Below, piece after piece: positions 1-8,944 of a DNA stretch of 64,000 nucleotides (positions are counted from its first letter, which is position 1; each line of letters begins with the position of its first letter). The translations under genes were made by a program, and so were the position numbers. The notes beneath the pieces were generated by a model. The model saw nothing but the letters and a program-made list of their open reading frames with translations. It did not search any database and was not told the origin of the DNA. This stretch comes from JAUIAS01 sp030425395 (GTDB lineage: Bacteria; Pseudomonadota; Alphaproteobacteria; Rhodobacterales; Rhodobacteraceae): the NCBI GenBank assembly GCA_043553855.1, contig CP121336.1, positions 1,550,001 to 1,614,000 on the forward strand. The letters are read 5' to 3'.

Positions 1-118
1 GGCTATCGCGTGGATTCAGAACAAATACATGGAAACCCCGTTTTTCCGGGCCGTGTTTCAGGTGGTCTTGGGTGGTGCCTTGGTGCTGGCGGCAGGTGTT
101 CTCATCGGCAGCGGATAA
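1..118 (+). CDS. C-terminal end of a VIT1/CCC1-like membrane protein (partial)
   Basis: The reading frame is open from the first base and stops with TAA at 116-118, so only the last 38 residues are visible. They contain an aromatic/charged segment (IQNKYMETPFFRA) followed by one hydrophobic helix rich in Gly, Ala, Val and Leu that ends in LIGSG. This resembles the last transmembrane helix of VIT1/CCC1-type iron or manganese transporters, including the rubrerythrin-VIT1 fusion MbfA found in alphaproteobacteria. That identity is a guess from a short tail. The gene extends upstream of the window. Confidence 0.45.
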   Translation, partial: AIAWIQNKYMETPFFRAVFQVVLGGALVLAAGVLIGSG

Positions 119-162
119 CGCGGCATCTTGTTATCATGCTAACCAAAGGCTAGCACGTTGCC

Positions 163-1098
163 ATGCTAGATATCTTTCTCAGGACCGTTCCGTTTTTTGC
201 CCTGATCGGCCTGGGATTTGTCGCAGGGCGCACCCGCTTCTTTACCGAAGAGGCGACCGCCTACCTGACCAAGTTCGTCTTCTATTTTGCGCTGTCGGCG
301 ATGTTGTTCAAGTTCTCGGCCAACCTGTCGCTGGACGAAGTGTTCAATTTCAACCTGATCGCGGGATATCTGACGGGTACAATTACGGTTTATCTGATCG
401 CGACCATCGTCGCCGTTTTCCGGGGGTTGGATGTCAGCACAGCAGCCATCGAAGCCCAGTGTGCGGCGATTGGCAACGTGGGTTTTCTCGGCATCCCTAT
501 GTTGATCATGCTGTTCGGCCCCGAAGCCGTCGGGCCAAACATGATGCTACTGGCTGTAGATCTCATCGTCTTTTCCAGCTTGATCGTGATCCTTGTCACC
601 GGGTCGCGCGATGGACGGATGAGCCTCGGCATCTTGCGCACAATCGGGCTTGGACTGCTCAAGAACCCCATGATCGTGTCCATCGCACTGGGACTGTCGT
701 GGTCTGCCTTTGGTCTGCCCATTCCAGCGCCCATGCAGGATTTCGTTGATATCCTCGGGGCGGCTGCGACGCCCGGTGCCCTGTTTGCCATTGGCGCGTC
801 GCTTGCCAGCAAATCCGCAGAGCGCCTGCGAATCGCAGGCTGGCTAAGTTTTTGCAAGCTGGTACTGCATCCGGCCTGCGTGGCAGTAGGCGTTCTGATC
901 CTGTTTCCCATTGATGCATTTTCAGCGGCGGTGGTGATATCGGCAGCGGCCCTTCCTGTGGCTGGCAATGTTTATATGCTGGCACAACATTATGGCATTG
1001 CCCCGCAGCGGGTATCCGCCGCCATCCTTGTTTCGACAGCCATCTCTATCGTGAGTGTGTCCGCCGTGATCGCCTGGGTCAGCCCGACGCTGGGCTAG
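163..1098 (+). CDS. AEC family transporter (auxin efflux carrier-like permease)
   Basis: This 311-residue protein is almost entirely hydrophobic, with about ten predicted membrane helices. It opens with the motif FFALIGLGFVAGR, typical of the AEC/malonate-transporter family, and has the conserved NVGFLGIPM segment around residue 105, a substrate-path motif of the family. A weakly conserved loop separates the two five-helix halves. Family members export or import organic anions such as malonate, malate or auxin-like compounds; the substrate cannot be read from the sequence. The ATG at 163 has only a weak ribosome binding site. It is followed 73 bp later by the fghA operon and may be transcribed with it. 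Confidence 0.88.
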   Translation: MLDIFLRTVPFFALIGLGFVAGRTRFFTEEATAYLTKFVFYFALSAMLFKFSANLSLDEVFNFNLIAGYLTGTITVYLIATIVAVFRGLDVSTAAIEAQCAAIGNVGFLGIPMLIMLFGPEAVGPNMMLLAVDLIVFSSLIVILVTGSRDGRMSLGILRTIGLGLLKNPMIVSIALGLSWSAFGLPIPAPMQDFVDILGAAATPGALFAIGASLASKSAERLRIAGWLSFCKLVLHPACVAVGVLILFPIDAFSAAVVISAAALPVAGNVYMLAQHYGIAPQRVSAAILVSTAISIVSVSAVIAWVSPTLG

Positions 1099-1171
1099 AT
1101 CGAAAACCGGGATTGCCATTCATGCCCGTCCCAAACATGGTGGGACCAAACCGACATCAGGAGAATGGCAC

Positions 1172-2002
1172 ATGGAAACGGTATCAGAAAACAAGTGTTT
1201 TGGCGGGGTTCAGGGCGTGTATAGCCATGCGTCGTCTGTCTGCGCTTGCGACATGACCTTTGGTCTTTTCCTACCGGAAGAGGCACAGGACGGACCGGTT
1301 CCCCTGCTTTGGTATCTGTCCGGGCTGACCTGCACCCACGAAAACGCGATGGTCAAGGCGGGTGCCCAAAGCTGGGCGGCGGAACATGGCATTGCACTGG
1401 TTTTTCCCGATACGTCGCCACGCGGCGATCATGTGGCCGACGACGACGCCTATGACCTGGGCAAAGGTGCGGGCTTCTACGTGAACGCAACCCAAGACCC
1501 TTGGGCCCCGAACTATCGCATGTGGGATTACATCGCCGATGAATTGCCCGGGCTGATCATGAACAACTTTGCCGTGGATCACGAACGCCAGTCTATCTCC
1601 GGCCATTCTATGGGGGGGCACGGGGCCTTGACGTTGGCAATGGGGCTTGAGGGCCGCTTTCGTTCTGTTTCAGCCTTTGCGCCGATCGCCCATCCAACAA
1701 GCGCCGATTGGGGTCGCAAACAGCTTTCTGCGTATCTGGGGGCAGACGAAAGCACGTGGTCTCGTCATGACGCGACGCTGATGATGCGTGAAAAAGGATT
1801 TGATGGGCCGATCCTGATCGACACCGGTGCAAGCGATCAGTTCATTGAACTGCTCAAGCCAGAAGCGCTGGCACAAGCCATGGCCGCGCGCCGCCAGCAG
1901 GGTATCCACAGGCTTCAACCCGGCTATGATCACAGCTATTTCTTTGTCTCGACCTTCATGGAAGACCACATCGCCTTTCATGCAGACGCTCTTTATGCAT
2001 GA
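1172..2002 (+). CDS. fghA: S-formylglutathione hydrolase
   Basis: The enzyme hydrolyses S-formylglutathione to formate and glutathione, the last step of glutathione-dependent formaldehyde detoxification in the cytoplasm. The 276 residues match the family's usual length. Near the N-terminus is the GGVQGVYSH segment, then LLWYLSGLTCTHEN at about 45-59 (oxyanion-hole region) and the nucleophile elbow GHSMGGHGAL with Ser146. The catalytic Asp and His are expected in DTGASDQF and in the GYDHSYFF segment near the C-terminus. A good ribosome binding site (CAGGAGAA) precedes the ATG. It overlaps the next gene by 4 bp. The usual partner, class III alcohol dehydrogenase (adhC), is not next to it in this window. 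Confidence 0.95.
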   Translation: METVSENKCFGGVQGVYSHASSVCACDMTFGLFLPEEAQDGPVPLLWYLSGLTCTHENAMVKAGAQSWAAEHGIALVFPDTSPRGDHVADDDAYDLGKGAGFYVNATQDPWAPNYRMWDYIADELPGLIMNNFAVDHERQSISGHSMGGHGALTLAMGLEGRFRSVSAFAPIAHPTSADWGRKQLSAYLGADESTWSRHDATLMMREKGFDGPILIDTGASDQFIELLKPEALAQAMAARRQQGIHRLQPGYDHSYFFVSTFMEDHIAFHADALYA

Positions 2003-2484
2003 AAATCCTCGTTGATGGTGATGCCTGCCCGGTCAAGGCCGAGGTCGAACAGGTCGCAACGCGGCACAAGTTGAGGGTCGTGATCGTATCCAACGGTGGT
2101 CTGCGCCCATCGCGCAATCCGTTGGTGCAAATGGTTACAGTCGACGAAGGCCCGGACGTGGCTGACCTATGGATCGCCCAGAATTGCGTCGCCGAGGATA
2201 TCGTGATCACGTCCGATATCGTGCTGGCCTCACGCTGTCTGGAAGGCGGGGCGCGTGCCTTGCGCCCGGATGGCGAACCATTTACCGCTGCGAATATTGG
2301 TTCCCAATTGGCGATGCGCGATCTGATGGCCGATCTGCGCGCGTCGTCGCCGCTGTCATCCGGGGGCGGTGGCGGACGGCCGTTTGGAAAATCCGACCGG
2401 TCGCGATTTCTTGATCGTCTGGAACGCGAAATCCGGGCTGCAAGATCGGCGCTTGACCAACGGCCCCGGTCTCAGGAGAGCTGA
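1999..2484 (+). CDS. yaiI: YaiI/YqxD family protein (UPF0178)
   Basis: A 161-residue protein of the UPF0178 family, starting MKILVDGDACPVKAEVE, the family's diagnostic N-terminus with the DGDACP motif. The middle contains DLWIAQNC and DIVITSDIVLASRCLEGGARAL, which match the acidic pocket of the PIN-like/NYN fold. Metal-dependent nuclease activity has been proposed from the fold, but the cellular role is not established. Near the C-terminus lie a Gly/Ser-rich linker (SSGGGGGRPFGKSDRSRFLDRLEREI) and a basic helix. The gene overlaps fghA by 4 bp (ATGA) and ends 4 bp before the HAD gene, so all three are almost certainly co-transcribed. Confidence 0.9.
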   Translation: MKILVDGDACPVKAEVEQVATRHKLRVVIVSNGGLRPSRNPLVQMVTVDEGPDVADLWIAQNCVAEDIVITSDIVLASRCLEGGARALRPDGEPFTAANIGSQLAMRDLMADLRASSPLSSGGGGGRPFGKSDRSRFLDRLEREIRAARSALDQRPRSQES

Positions 2485-2488
2485 CATC

Positions 2489-3109
2489 ATGATGCCAAAA
2501 GCTGTGATTTTCGATATAGGAAACGTGCTCACCGAATGGCAACCCGAGCGGTTCTATGACCGTGTGATCGGTGCCGCCCGCAGAACGGAAATGTTTGCGG
2601 AAGTCGATCTTCATGCAATGAATGACAAAGTCGACCTCGGCCACCATTTCACCGAAACCATCTATGCCACCGCCGAGAAATACCCCAAGTGGCGCAACGA
2701 AGTGCGGATGTGGCACGATCACTGGATCGAACTGGCCTCACCGGCAATCGACCGGTCGGTCCGGCTGTTGCGAGCGTTGCGAGCCCGAAATGTTCCCGTG
2801 TTTTCGTTAACGAATTTCGGCATCCAGAGTTTTGACTATGCCGCTACGCATTATCCTTTTCTGCACGAATTTGACCGGCAATATATCTCTGGGCATATGC
2901 AGGTGATCAAACCCGATCCGCGCATTTATCAGATGGTCGAAGACGACTGCGGGATCGCGCCGGGTGAGCTGTTGTTCACCGATGACCGAACCGAAAATAT
3001 CGACATGGCCCGCCAACGTGGGTGGCAAACTCATCTGTTCACTGGGCCGGATGGATGGGCCGCACGATTGGTTGAAACTGGATTGTTGAATGAGGAGGAC
3101 GCCCAATGA
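2489..3109 (+). CDS. HAD-IA family phosphatase (YihX-like)
   Basis: A 206-residue haloacid dehalogenase-superfamily hydrolase. Motif I is VIFDIGNVL with the nucleophile Asp near residue 9; the position two residues later is Gly rather than Asp, as in YihX-type sugar-phosphate phosphatases (FDLGNV). Motif II is FSLTNF, motif III the Lys in HMQVIKPDPRIYQ, and motif IV LLFTDDRTENIDMARQRGW. A longer frame reaches upstream into yaiI, but the ATG at 2489 follows a clear CAGGAGAG ribosome binding site and puts motif I at its usual distance from the start, so I chose it. The substrate is unknown. The stop overlaps the next gene by 4 bp. Confidence 0.85.
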   Translation: MMPKAVIFDIGNVLTEWQPERFYDRVIGAARRTEMFAEVDLHAMNDKVDLGHHFTETIYATAEKYPKWRNEVRMWHDHWIELASPAIDRSVRLLRALRARNVPVFSLTNFGIQSFDYAATHYPFLHEFDRQYISGHMQVIKPDPRIYQMVEDDCGIAPGELLFTDDRTENIDMARQRGWQTHLFTGPDGWAARLVETGLLNEEDAQ

Positions 3110-4023
3110 CCATTTCAGTCATACCCTTTGACGCTGGAGAAGCCCTGCTCGACTGGCACGGGCTTTGTGATGCGTTTGTGGCCGGGCATTCCCTTCCGAA
3201 GGCTGAAATTGCCGACACGTTCCTGTATCGGGGGGACGATACGCTCTTGTCACGCGCGGCATGGATTGACGGTATGGGCATCGCTGTGAAGTCCGCCACG
3301 ATTTTTCCCAACAATGCGGCGGTCTCAAAGCCGACCATCAATGGCGGAACCAACCTTTATTCCGACGCGGATGGCATGTTGCAGGCAGTAGTGGATTTCC
3401 ACCTTGTCACGAAATGGAAAACCGCAGGCGACAGCCTTCTTGGCGCGCTTAAACTGGCTCCACCATCGGTATCGAATATCCTGATCGTCGGTGCGGGCAC
3501 GGTGGCGGCATCGCTGATAGAAGCATTTGGCGCAGGCTTTCCGGATGCGTCCTTTTTCGTCTGGAACCGCACACCTGAAGGCGCGCGCAATCTTGCACAA
3601 ACGTCGGATCGGGTTGAACCCGTAGATAACCTTCCCAAGGCTGTGGAAGCCGCCGATATCATCCTTACCGCTACAATGAGCAAAGACCCCGTCATCAACG
3701 GCGATTGGTTGCGCGGGGGCCAATTGCTGAACATGATCGGCGCCTACCGGCCGGATATGCGAGAGGCAGATGACACGGCCATGCGACGTAGCCGGATTTT
3801 TGTCGATAGCATGGATACCACAGTCGGCCATATCGGCGAAATTGAAATCCCCCTGAAATCAGGGGTTATCAATAAAACCGATATCCTAGCCGACTTCTAC
3901 AATATCGACCAATTTACACCCTGTGCCCCGGATCAGATTACCATCTTCAAGAATGGCGGTGGTGCCCATCTGGACCTGATGACAGGGCGCTACATTTACG
4001 ATCGCTGGCAAAGCGCGGCATGA
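3106..4023 (+). CDS. ornithine cyclodeaminase / mu-crystallin family protein
   Basis: A 305-residue NAD(P)-dependent enzyme of the ornithine cyclodeaminase/mu-crystallin family. The N-terminal part carries the substrate-facing Lys in IAVKSATIFPNN and a TKWKTAGDSLLGA helix. The Rossmann fold follows, with ILIVGAGTVAASLIEAF at about 125-141 and WNRTPEGA ending the second strand. Members deaminate ornithine to proline, reduce imino acids or act as alanine dehydrogenases; the sequence does not say which. The NGGTNLYSD segment is family-typical. It sits in an operon with a HAD phosphatase upstream and an alpha/beta hydrolase downstream, each overlapping by 4 bp. Confidence 0.86.
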   Translation: MTISVIPFDAGEALLDWHGLCDAFVAGHSLPKAEIADTFLYRGDDTLLSRAAWIDGMGIAVKSATIFPNNAAVSKPTINGGTNLYSDADGMLQAVVDFHLVTKWKTAGDSLLGALKLAPPSVSNILIVGAGTVAASLIEAFGAGFPDASFFVWNRTPEGARNLAQTSDRVEPVDNLPKAVEAADIILTATMSKDPVINGDWLRGGQLLNMIGAYRPDMREADDTAMRRSRIFVDSMDTTVGHIGEIEIPLKSGVINKTDILADFYNIDQFTPCAPDQITIFKNGGGAHLDLMTGRYIYDRWQSAA

Positions 4024-4940
4024 TCTGGCTTCTGGTTGCGGCGATAGGTTTGGCGCTTCTGGCGCACCCATTTGTCAAAGAGTGGCGCAAAGCCATTCCG
4101 GATGATCTTATGCGGGCCAAGGCACCGGGCGCGTTTGCCCTGCTTACCCGTGGCAGGACTCACTATCGCTGGTTTGGCCCCGAGGGGGCACCTGTGGTTG
4201 TCTGTGTGCATGGGCTGACAACAGCATCGCGGGTCTATGAAGGGGTCGCCGACGCTCTGGTCGCCGATGGGTATCGTGTTCTGGTCTATGATCATTACGG
4301 CCGGGGGTTTTCCGACAATGCACCGGGCCTGCAGGATGCGGATTTCTACGTGGATCACCTTGAAGAGCTTTTGGCCGATCAGGGGGTGACAGAGCCGTTT
4401 ACGATCATCGGGTATTCCATGGGCGGTGCCATCGCCACGTGCTTTGCGGCACGTCACCCAGAGAAGGTAAAGCAGGCTTTTTTATTGGCGACCGCCGGAA
4501 TAGCCAGTTCAAGAAAGAAGATCCTAAACCTGATCCGCGAGGGCGGCCTTATCGGAGATTGGCTGATGTTGCGCAGCTATCCCAAAATTCACCGCGAAGG
4601 GACAGAAGCCGAACGCAAGCTTCCGTCATCGGTGCCGGGCATTGTCGACTATCAGCAAGCCGAATTGAACCGGCGCGGATTTGTCCCCGCCGTTCTGTCA
4701 AGCCTGCGTGGCGTGTTGGCTGGACCGCTTGAGCGCGAACACCGCCAGATCGCCGCGCATGGCATACCGTTAACGGTTGTCTTTGGCCGTGACGACGCGC
4801 TGATACCGCTCTCAGCGATTGATCAACTGGCGGACTGGAACCCGGACGCCCAGAACGCGGTTGTAGAGGGTGCGGGTCACGGCCTGCCCTATACGCATAC
4901 CGCAGATGTCTTGGGCGTGATCCGTGCGAACCTGATCTAG
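4020..4940 (+). CDS. alpha/beta hydrolase
   Basis: A 306-residue alpha/beta-hydrolase-fold protein, last of the five-gene operon. It begins with a hydrophobic segment (MIWLLVAAIGLALLAHPFV) that could be a membrane anchor or uncleaved signal. The oxyanion-hole motif is CVHGLTTASRVYEG, the nucleophile elbow is GYSMGGAIA with the catalytic Ser near residue 131, the acid is in VVFGRDDALIP, and the His is in VEGAGHGLPYTH. Lipases, carboxylesterases and lactonases share this layout, so the substrate cannot be inferred. The start ATG overlaps the previous stop (ATGA). It converges with the MFS gene on the minus strand, whose stop overlaps it by 4 bp. Confidence 0.87.
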   Translation: MIWLLVAAIGLALLAHPFVKEWRKAIPDDLMRAKAPGAFALLTRGRTHYRWFGPEGAPVVVCVHGLTTASRVYEGVADALVADGYRVLVYDHYGRGFSDNAPGLQDADFYVDHLEELLADQGVTEPFTIIGYSMGGAIATCFAARHPEKVKQAFLLATAGIASSRKKILNLIREGGLIGDWLMLRSYPKIHREGTEAERKLPSSVPGIVDYQQAELNRRGFVPAVLSSLRGVLAGPLEREHRQIAAHGIPLTVVFGRDDALIPLSAIDQLADWNPDAQNAVVEGAGHGLPYTHTADVLGVIRANLI

Positions 4941-6178
4941 GCCGCAACCGCCATAGGTGCCGGGCGTTCTCGGATCGGCAAATGCACCAACGCACTAAAT
5001 GCCCCCACGGCCACGCCGATCCACCACACCACTGTATAATCGCCATAAGCGTCATACATCCGACCGCCGAGCCACACTCCAAGGAACGATCCCAACTGGT
5101 GGCTGAAGAACACAATCCCGTATAGCGTTCCCATATATCGGAGCCCGTATATATGCGCGACCAAGCCCGAGGTCAGAGGCACCGTCGCCAGCCACAGCGA
5201 CCCCATCGCAACCGAAAACACAAGGACAGTCATCGGTGTCATTGGGAACATGATGAATGCCCCCGCGACAATGGTTCTGGCGGCATAGATCCCGGCCAGA
5301 AGATATTTCTTAGTGTATCTCTTGCCAGCCCAGCCCGCAGCCAGCGTGCCCACAATATTGGCCGCACCGATCAAGGATATCGCAACCGCACCCAGCGCCG
5401 ATGTCGAGGAAATGCCGATGCCATGCAGAATGCCTCCGGGTTCAATCGGGCCACACATCTCAGTCACGAATGCGGGAAAATGGGCCGTAATGAACGCCAA
5501 TTGATATCCGCAGGAAAAAAACCCGAGAAAGATCATCCCAAACGACGGATCCCGAAATGCCCGGCGCAACACGTCGGCCATGCTTTCCTCGATCTGCTGC
5601 TTGCTCGCCATCTCGGGCGCGCGCATGAATGGCAACACAAAGATGAGCAAGAGAACAACGCCGGCAAAGACCACAAAAGTCATTTGCCAACTCATCATCC
5701 TCAAAAGCCATTCTGCGATGGGTGCCCCGATCACCTGCCCCAAACTGCCTGCCGCGGTCACGATCCCCAGCGCCATGGACCGGTTTTCGTCGCTGGCCGC
5801 CCGCCCAACAACCGCCAGCACAACACCAAAGCCGGTCCCGGCCACGCCAAAACCCACAAGCCACGCATAAAGCTGATGCGCAAAGGGTGTTGTGGACATC
5901 GCCGTCAAAACCATGCCAGCCGCATAGATAAGCGCGCCCAGGAAAATCGCGCGCCGGTCTCCGATCTTTTCAGCCAGCGCGCCAAAGATTGGCTGGCCAA
6001 TCCCCCAAGCCAGATTCTGGATGGCAATCGCCAAGGAAAACTCTGCGCGGAGCCAACCGAATTCTTCGGCAATCGGAATCTGAAACACCCCAAAGGAAGC
6101 ACGCACGGCAAAGCTGACCGTGATAATAACGCATCCGACAATCAGAATAGGCGAAATCAGAGCGGGGGATTTGGACAT
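4937..6178 (-). CDS. MFS transporter
   Basis: A 413-residue major facilitator with about 12 membrane helices. The N-terminal half has PILIVGCVIITVSFAVRASFGVFQIPIAEEFGW, the usual opening of the monocarboxylate/oxalate-formate-antiporter-like MFS group, followed by FGALAEKIGDRRAIFLGAL, the cytoplasmic loop 2-3 signature (GxxxDRxGRR type). The longer upstream frame is rejected because the ATG at 6178 is preceded by GAAAGAGGCTCAAAG and puts the first helix directly after a short polar tail. The substrate is unknown. It is transcribed towards the fghA operon and away from zapE. Confidence 0.87.
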   Translation of the reverse strand: MSKSPALISPILIVGCVIITVSFAVRASFGVFQIPIAEEFGWLRAEFSLAIAIQNLAWGIGQPIFGALAEKIGDRRAIFLGALIYAAGMVLTAMSTTPFAHQLYAWLVGFGVAGTGFGVVLAVVGRAASDENRSMALGIVTAAGSLGQVIGAPIAEWLLRMMSWQMTFVVFAGVVLLLIFVLPFMRAPEMASKQQIEESMADVLRRAFRDPSFGMIFLGFFSCGYQLAFITAHFPAFVTEMCGPIEPGGILHGIGISSTSALGAVAISLIGAANIVGTLAAGWAGKRYTKKYLLAGIYAARTIVAGAFIMFPMTPMTVLVFSVAMGSLWLATVPLTSGLVAHIYGLRYMGTLYGIVFFSHQLGSFLGVWLGGRMYDAYGDYTVVWWIGVAVGAFSALVHLPIRERPAPMAVAA

Positions 6179-6333
6179 CTTTGAGCCTCTTTCGAACGGA
6201 GGAACAAGTAAACGAGTTAACGGCCCAGTCAAATCCCGATTTGTGCGCTACTGCATCACGTTTCGAAATCCGGCGGGAAAATCCGGTGCTGCCGATCCTT
6301 TTCAAGCCTGATTGTTTGGGCTAGGTCCGCGTT

Positions 6334-7392
6334 ATGAGCGACGTTGAAACTCTTTATGCCGAACGCATCCGAGCGGGCCATCTTACCGAAGATGCCGCGC
6401 AACTGGCCGTTTTGCCAGAATTCGAACGAATCCGCAGCGAGCTGTCCAAACCCGTGAAACGGGGGTTGTTCCGCAAGGCACCCGAGCCACCCAAGGGTTT
6501 GTATTTGTGGGGCGGCGTCGGACGCGGCAAATCAATGCTGATGGATTTGTTTGTCGATACTTTGGGCGACATCCCTGTCAGGAGGGTGCATTTCCATGCC
6601 TTCATGCAGGAAATCCACAGCGCCATGCATGAAGCGCGCAAAACCGGCGTGGACGACGCAATTGCCCCCGTTGCAGCCGATGTCGTGGCCTCGGTCAAGG
6701 TGCTCGCCTTTGACGAAATGCAGATCACCGACATCACCGATGCGATGATTGTTGGCCGCCTGTTCGAAGCTCTGTTCGCTGCCGGTGTCGTCGTTGTCAC
6801 GACGTCCAACAGGGTGCCAGACGATCTTTATAAACATGGGTTGAACCGGCAACTTTTCCTGCCATTCATCGCGATGATCAAGGAAAAGCTGGTGGTACAC
6901 GAACTCGCCAGCCCCAATGATTACAGACAGAACCGGCTTGGTGGATCGCAGGTCTATTTTTCGCCCGTGAACGCCGAAGCCCGAAGCGCCATTAGTGCGA
7001 TCTGGGCCGATCTGACCGGCAATGCAGGCGGGCCACTGGATATCACGGTCAAGGGGCGCGTGGTGACGCTCCCGGCGTTTCACAATGGGGTCGGGCGCGC
7101 GCCCTTTTACGAATTGTGCAGCAAGCCGCTTGGCCCTGCGGATTTCCTTGCAATCGCTGAAAAAACCAAGGTTCTGATTATCGAGGATATCCCCCGACTT
7201 GGCCGATCCAACTTTAACGAAGCCAAACGCTTTGTGACGCTGATAGATGCACTGTATGAGGCAAAGGTGCGCTTGATCTGTTCAGCGGCGGCGGAGCCGG
7301 AAATGCTCTATGTCGAAGGCGAAGGAACTTTTGAGTTCGAACGCACCGCATCCCGCTTGCGCGAGATGCAGGACAAGGATTGGGGTGTCTAG
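6334..7392 (+). CDS. zapE: cell division protein ZapE / AFG1-family ATPase
   Basis: A 352-residue AFG1/LACE1-family P-loop ATPase. The Walker A motif GGVGRGKS is at about 60-67, Walker B VLAFDEMQITD near 123-131, sensor-1-like VVVTTSNRVPDDLYKHGLNRQLFLPFI follows, and the C-terminus carries the AFG1 signature LIEDIPRLGRSNFNEAKRFVTLIDALYE. In E. coli ZapE associates with the Z-ring under stress; the mitochondrial homologue assists protein quality control. The family length is 350-400 residues, so the gene is complete. It stands alone, divergent from the MFS gene upstream and convergent with folC downstream. Confidence 0.94.
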   Translation: MSDVETLYAERIRAGHLTEDAAQLAVLPEFERIRSELSKPVKRGLFRKAPEPPKGLYLWGGVGRGKSMLMDLFVDTLGDIPVRRVHFHAFMQEIHSAMHEARKTGVDDAIAPVAADVVASVKVLAFDEMQITDITDAMIVGRLFEALFAAGVVVVTTSNRVPDDLYKHGLNRQLFLPFIAMIKEKLVVHELASPNDYRQNRLGGSQVYFSPVNAEARSAISAIWADLTGNAGGPLDITVKGRVVTLPAFHNGVGRAPFYELCSKPLGPADFLAIAEKTKVLIIEDIPRLGRSNFNEAKRFVTLIDALYEAKVRLICSAAAEPEMLYVEGEGTFEFERTASRLREMQDKDWGV

Positions 7393-7654
7393 CCTTTCAA
7401 CGCGAAGCCACTCACCTTTTGTGGGGCGGAGGCGAAAAAGGTCATCGCTTTTTGCAAACCAGAAATGGTGTCACCACCATCCGCACTCAGGTTGGGGATA
7501 CTTTGTCTCAGAACGGTCTGGTCGAATTGCTAATCAAGCTTGGCGCAGGTGCTGCCCGGCTTTGCGCACGTGAACACACCATTCAAGGAGTTCAAATAAA
7601 ACGGAAAAGCCCGATTGCTCCGAGAGCCATTAGCGTTGAAATATCTAGCGAAAT
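7393..7654. other. non-coding gap between convergent zapE and folC
   Basis: These 262 bp separate two tail-to-tail genes. Open frames cross it but lack ribosome binding sites and recognisable motifs. I found no strong GC hairpin followed by a T-run and no tRNA-like sequence. It may hold a decayed gene or weak bidirectional terminators. Confidence 0.4.
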
Positions 7655-8944
7655 TCAGCTGTTTTCGCGTAGCACACCGCCCGCGAGATAGAGAGATCCG
7701 CAAATCAGGATACGCGCATTAGGATCGCTTGCCACAACAGTGCGAACGGCGCTGAGCACATCTTCACTTTCCTGCGCAACCAATCCGACAGAGGATGCAA
7801 TCCGCGCAGTTTCAACTGCGCTGAGGGTGTTGGCCTCCCCCGGAATGGACACGGCGTGCAACGAAGCCGCCTGTCCGGCGAGCGGCGCAAGATATCCCGA
7901 GACATCCTTGGTATTTAGCATACCGCACACCAAATGCGTCGGTCGCCCAGACATCGCAGACAACGCGGCGGCAAGCGCCTGACCAGCCGCCGGATTGTGC
8001 CCGCCATCAAGCCAAAGCTCGGCCGTTTGCGCCGCCTCGACCAGCGGACCCTGACGAAGGCGCTGCATTCGCGCGGGCCACTCGGCACGGGTAACAGCGG
8101 CCTCTGCCGCGTCGTCAGGCAGCCCAAGCAGGCGCAAGACCGCAATCGCAGCCCCGGCATTGTCGATCTGGTGGTCGCCCAAAAGCGTCGGCCGAGGCAA
8201 ATCCAAAAGGCCGGTTTCATCCTGAAACACCATGCGATCACGTTCGGGGTAGGCATGCCAGTGCTGGCCATAAGCAATCAGCGGGGCCGCGTTGCGTGCG
8301 ACTGTGGCCTCGATCACGTCCATGGCGTCGGGGGCTTGACGCCCGACCACACAGGGAACGCCACGCTTGATGATGCCCGCCTTTTCCGCTGCGATCTTGG
8401 CAAGCGTATCACCAAGGAACCCTTCGTGATCCATGGACACCGGCGTGATCACGGTGGCCAGAGGGCGGTCAATCACGTTGGTTGCATCCAGACGCCCGCC
8501 AAGACCAACCTCAAGCAAGGTGTAATCCGCTGGGGTGCGTGCAAAAGCAAGGATCGCGGCACAAGTGGTGATTTCAAAATAGGTAATATCTTCACCGCCA
8601 TTGGCGGCATAGCATTCATCAAGGATAGCCGTCAGATTCGGTTCGCTGATCAGTTCACCCGACAAACGAATCCGTTCATGAAAGCGCGCAAGATGCGGCG
8701 AGGTATAGGCGTGCACACGCTTGCCCGTGGCTTCAAGGCCAGCGCGGATCATCGCTTGGGTGGATCCCTTGCCATTGGTGCCTGCGATATGGATCACTGG
8801 CGGCAAATCGCGCTGAGGGTTGCCCAGCACATCCAACAGACGCCACACCCGATCCAGCGTCAGGTCAATCACCTTGGGATGAAGCGCCATCATCCGTTCA
8901 AGGATAAGATCAGAACCCTGACCGCTTCCGTTTTGGCCTGTCAT
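7655..8944 (-). CDS. folC: bifunctional folylpolyglutamate synthase / dihydrofolate synthase
   Basis: A 429-residue Mur-ligase-fold enzyme that adds glutamate to dihydropteroate (making dihydrofolate) and polyglutamylates folates in the cytoplasm. The P-loop is VIHIAGTNGKGSTQAMI near residue 50, followed by VHAYTSPHLARFHERIRL (folate-binding and omega loop). LLEVGLGGRLDATNVI supplies the Mg-binding Glu, and VSMDHEGFLGDTLAKIAAEKAGIIK is the family signature. The C-terminal domain has LDGGHNPAAGQALA. The start codon overlaps the accD stop by 4 bp, a common alphaproteobacterial accD-folC arrangement that links fatty-acid and folate synthesis in one transcript. Confidence 0.96.
   Translation of the reverse strand: MTGQNGSGQGSDLILERMMALHPKVIDLTLDRVWRLLDVLGNPQRDLPPVIHIAGTNGKGSTQAMIRAGLEATGKRVHAYTSPHLARFHERIRLSGELISEPNLTAILDECYAANGGEDITYFEITTCAAILAFARTPADYTLLEVGLGGRLDATNVIDRPLATVITPVSMDHEGFLGDTLAKIAAEKAGIIKRGVPCVVGRQAPDAMDVIEATVARNAAPLIAYGQHWHAYPERDRMVFQDETGLLDLPRPTLLGDHQIDNAGAAIAVLRLLGLPDDAAEAAVTRAEWPARMQRLRQGPLVEAAQTAELWLDGGHNPAAGQALAAALSAMSGRPTHLVCGMLNTKDVSGYLAPLAGQAASLHAVSIPGEANTLSAVETARIASSVGLVAQESEDVLSAVRTVVASDPNARILICGSLYLAGGVLRENS

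Noticed and set aside
5153..6184. 343-codon open frame on the plus strand across the MFS gene
   Set aside because: It is antisense to a clear 12-helix transporter, is rich in Arg, His, Pro and Gln, and has no motif; GC-rich DNA often leaves such frames open.
7380..7691. 103-codon open frame in the zapE-folC gap
   Set aside because: It begins inside zapE, lacks a ribosome binding site and has no protein-like pattern; kept only as a non-coding gap.
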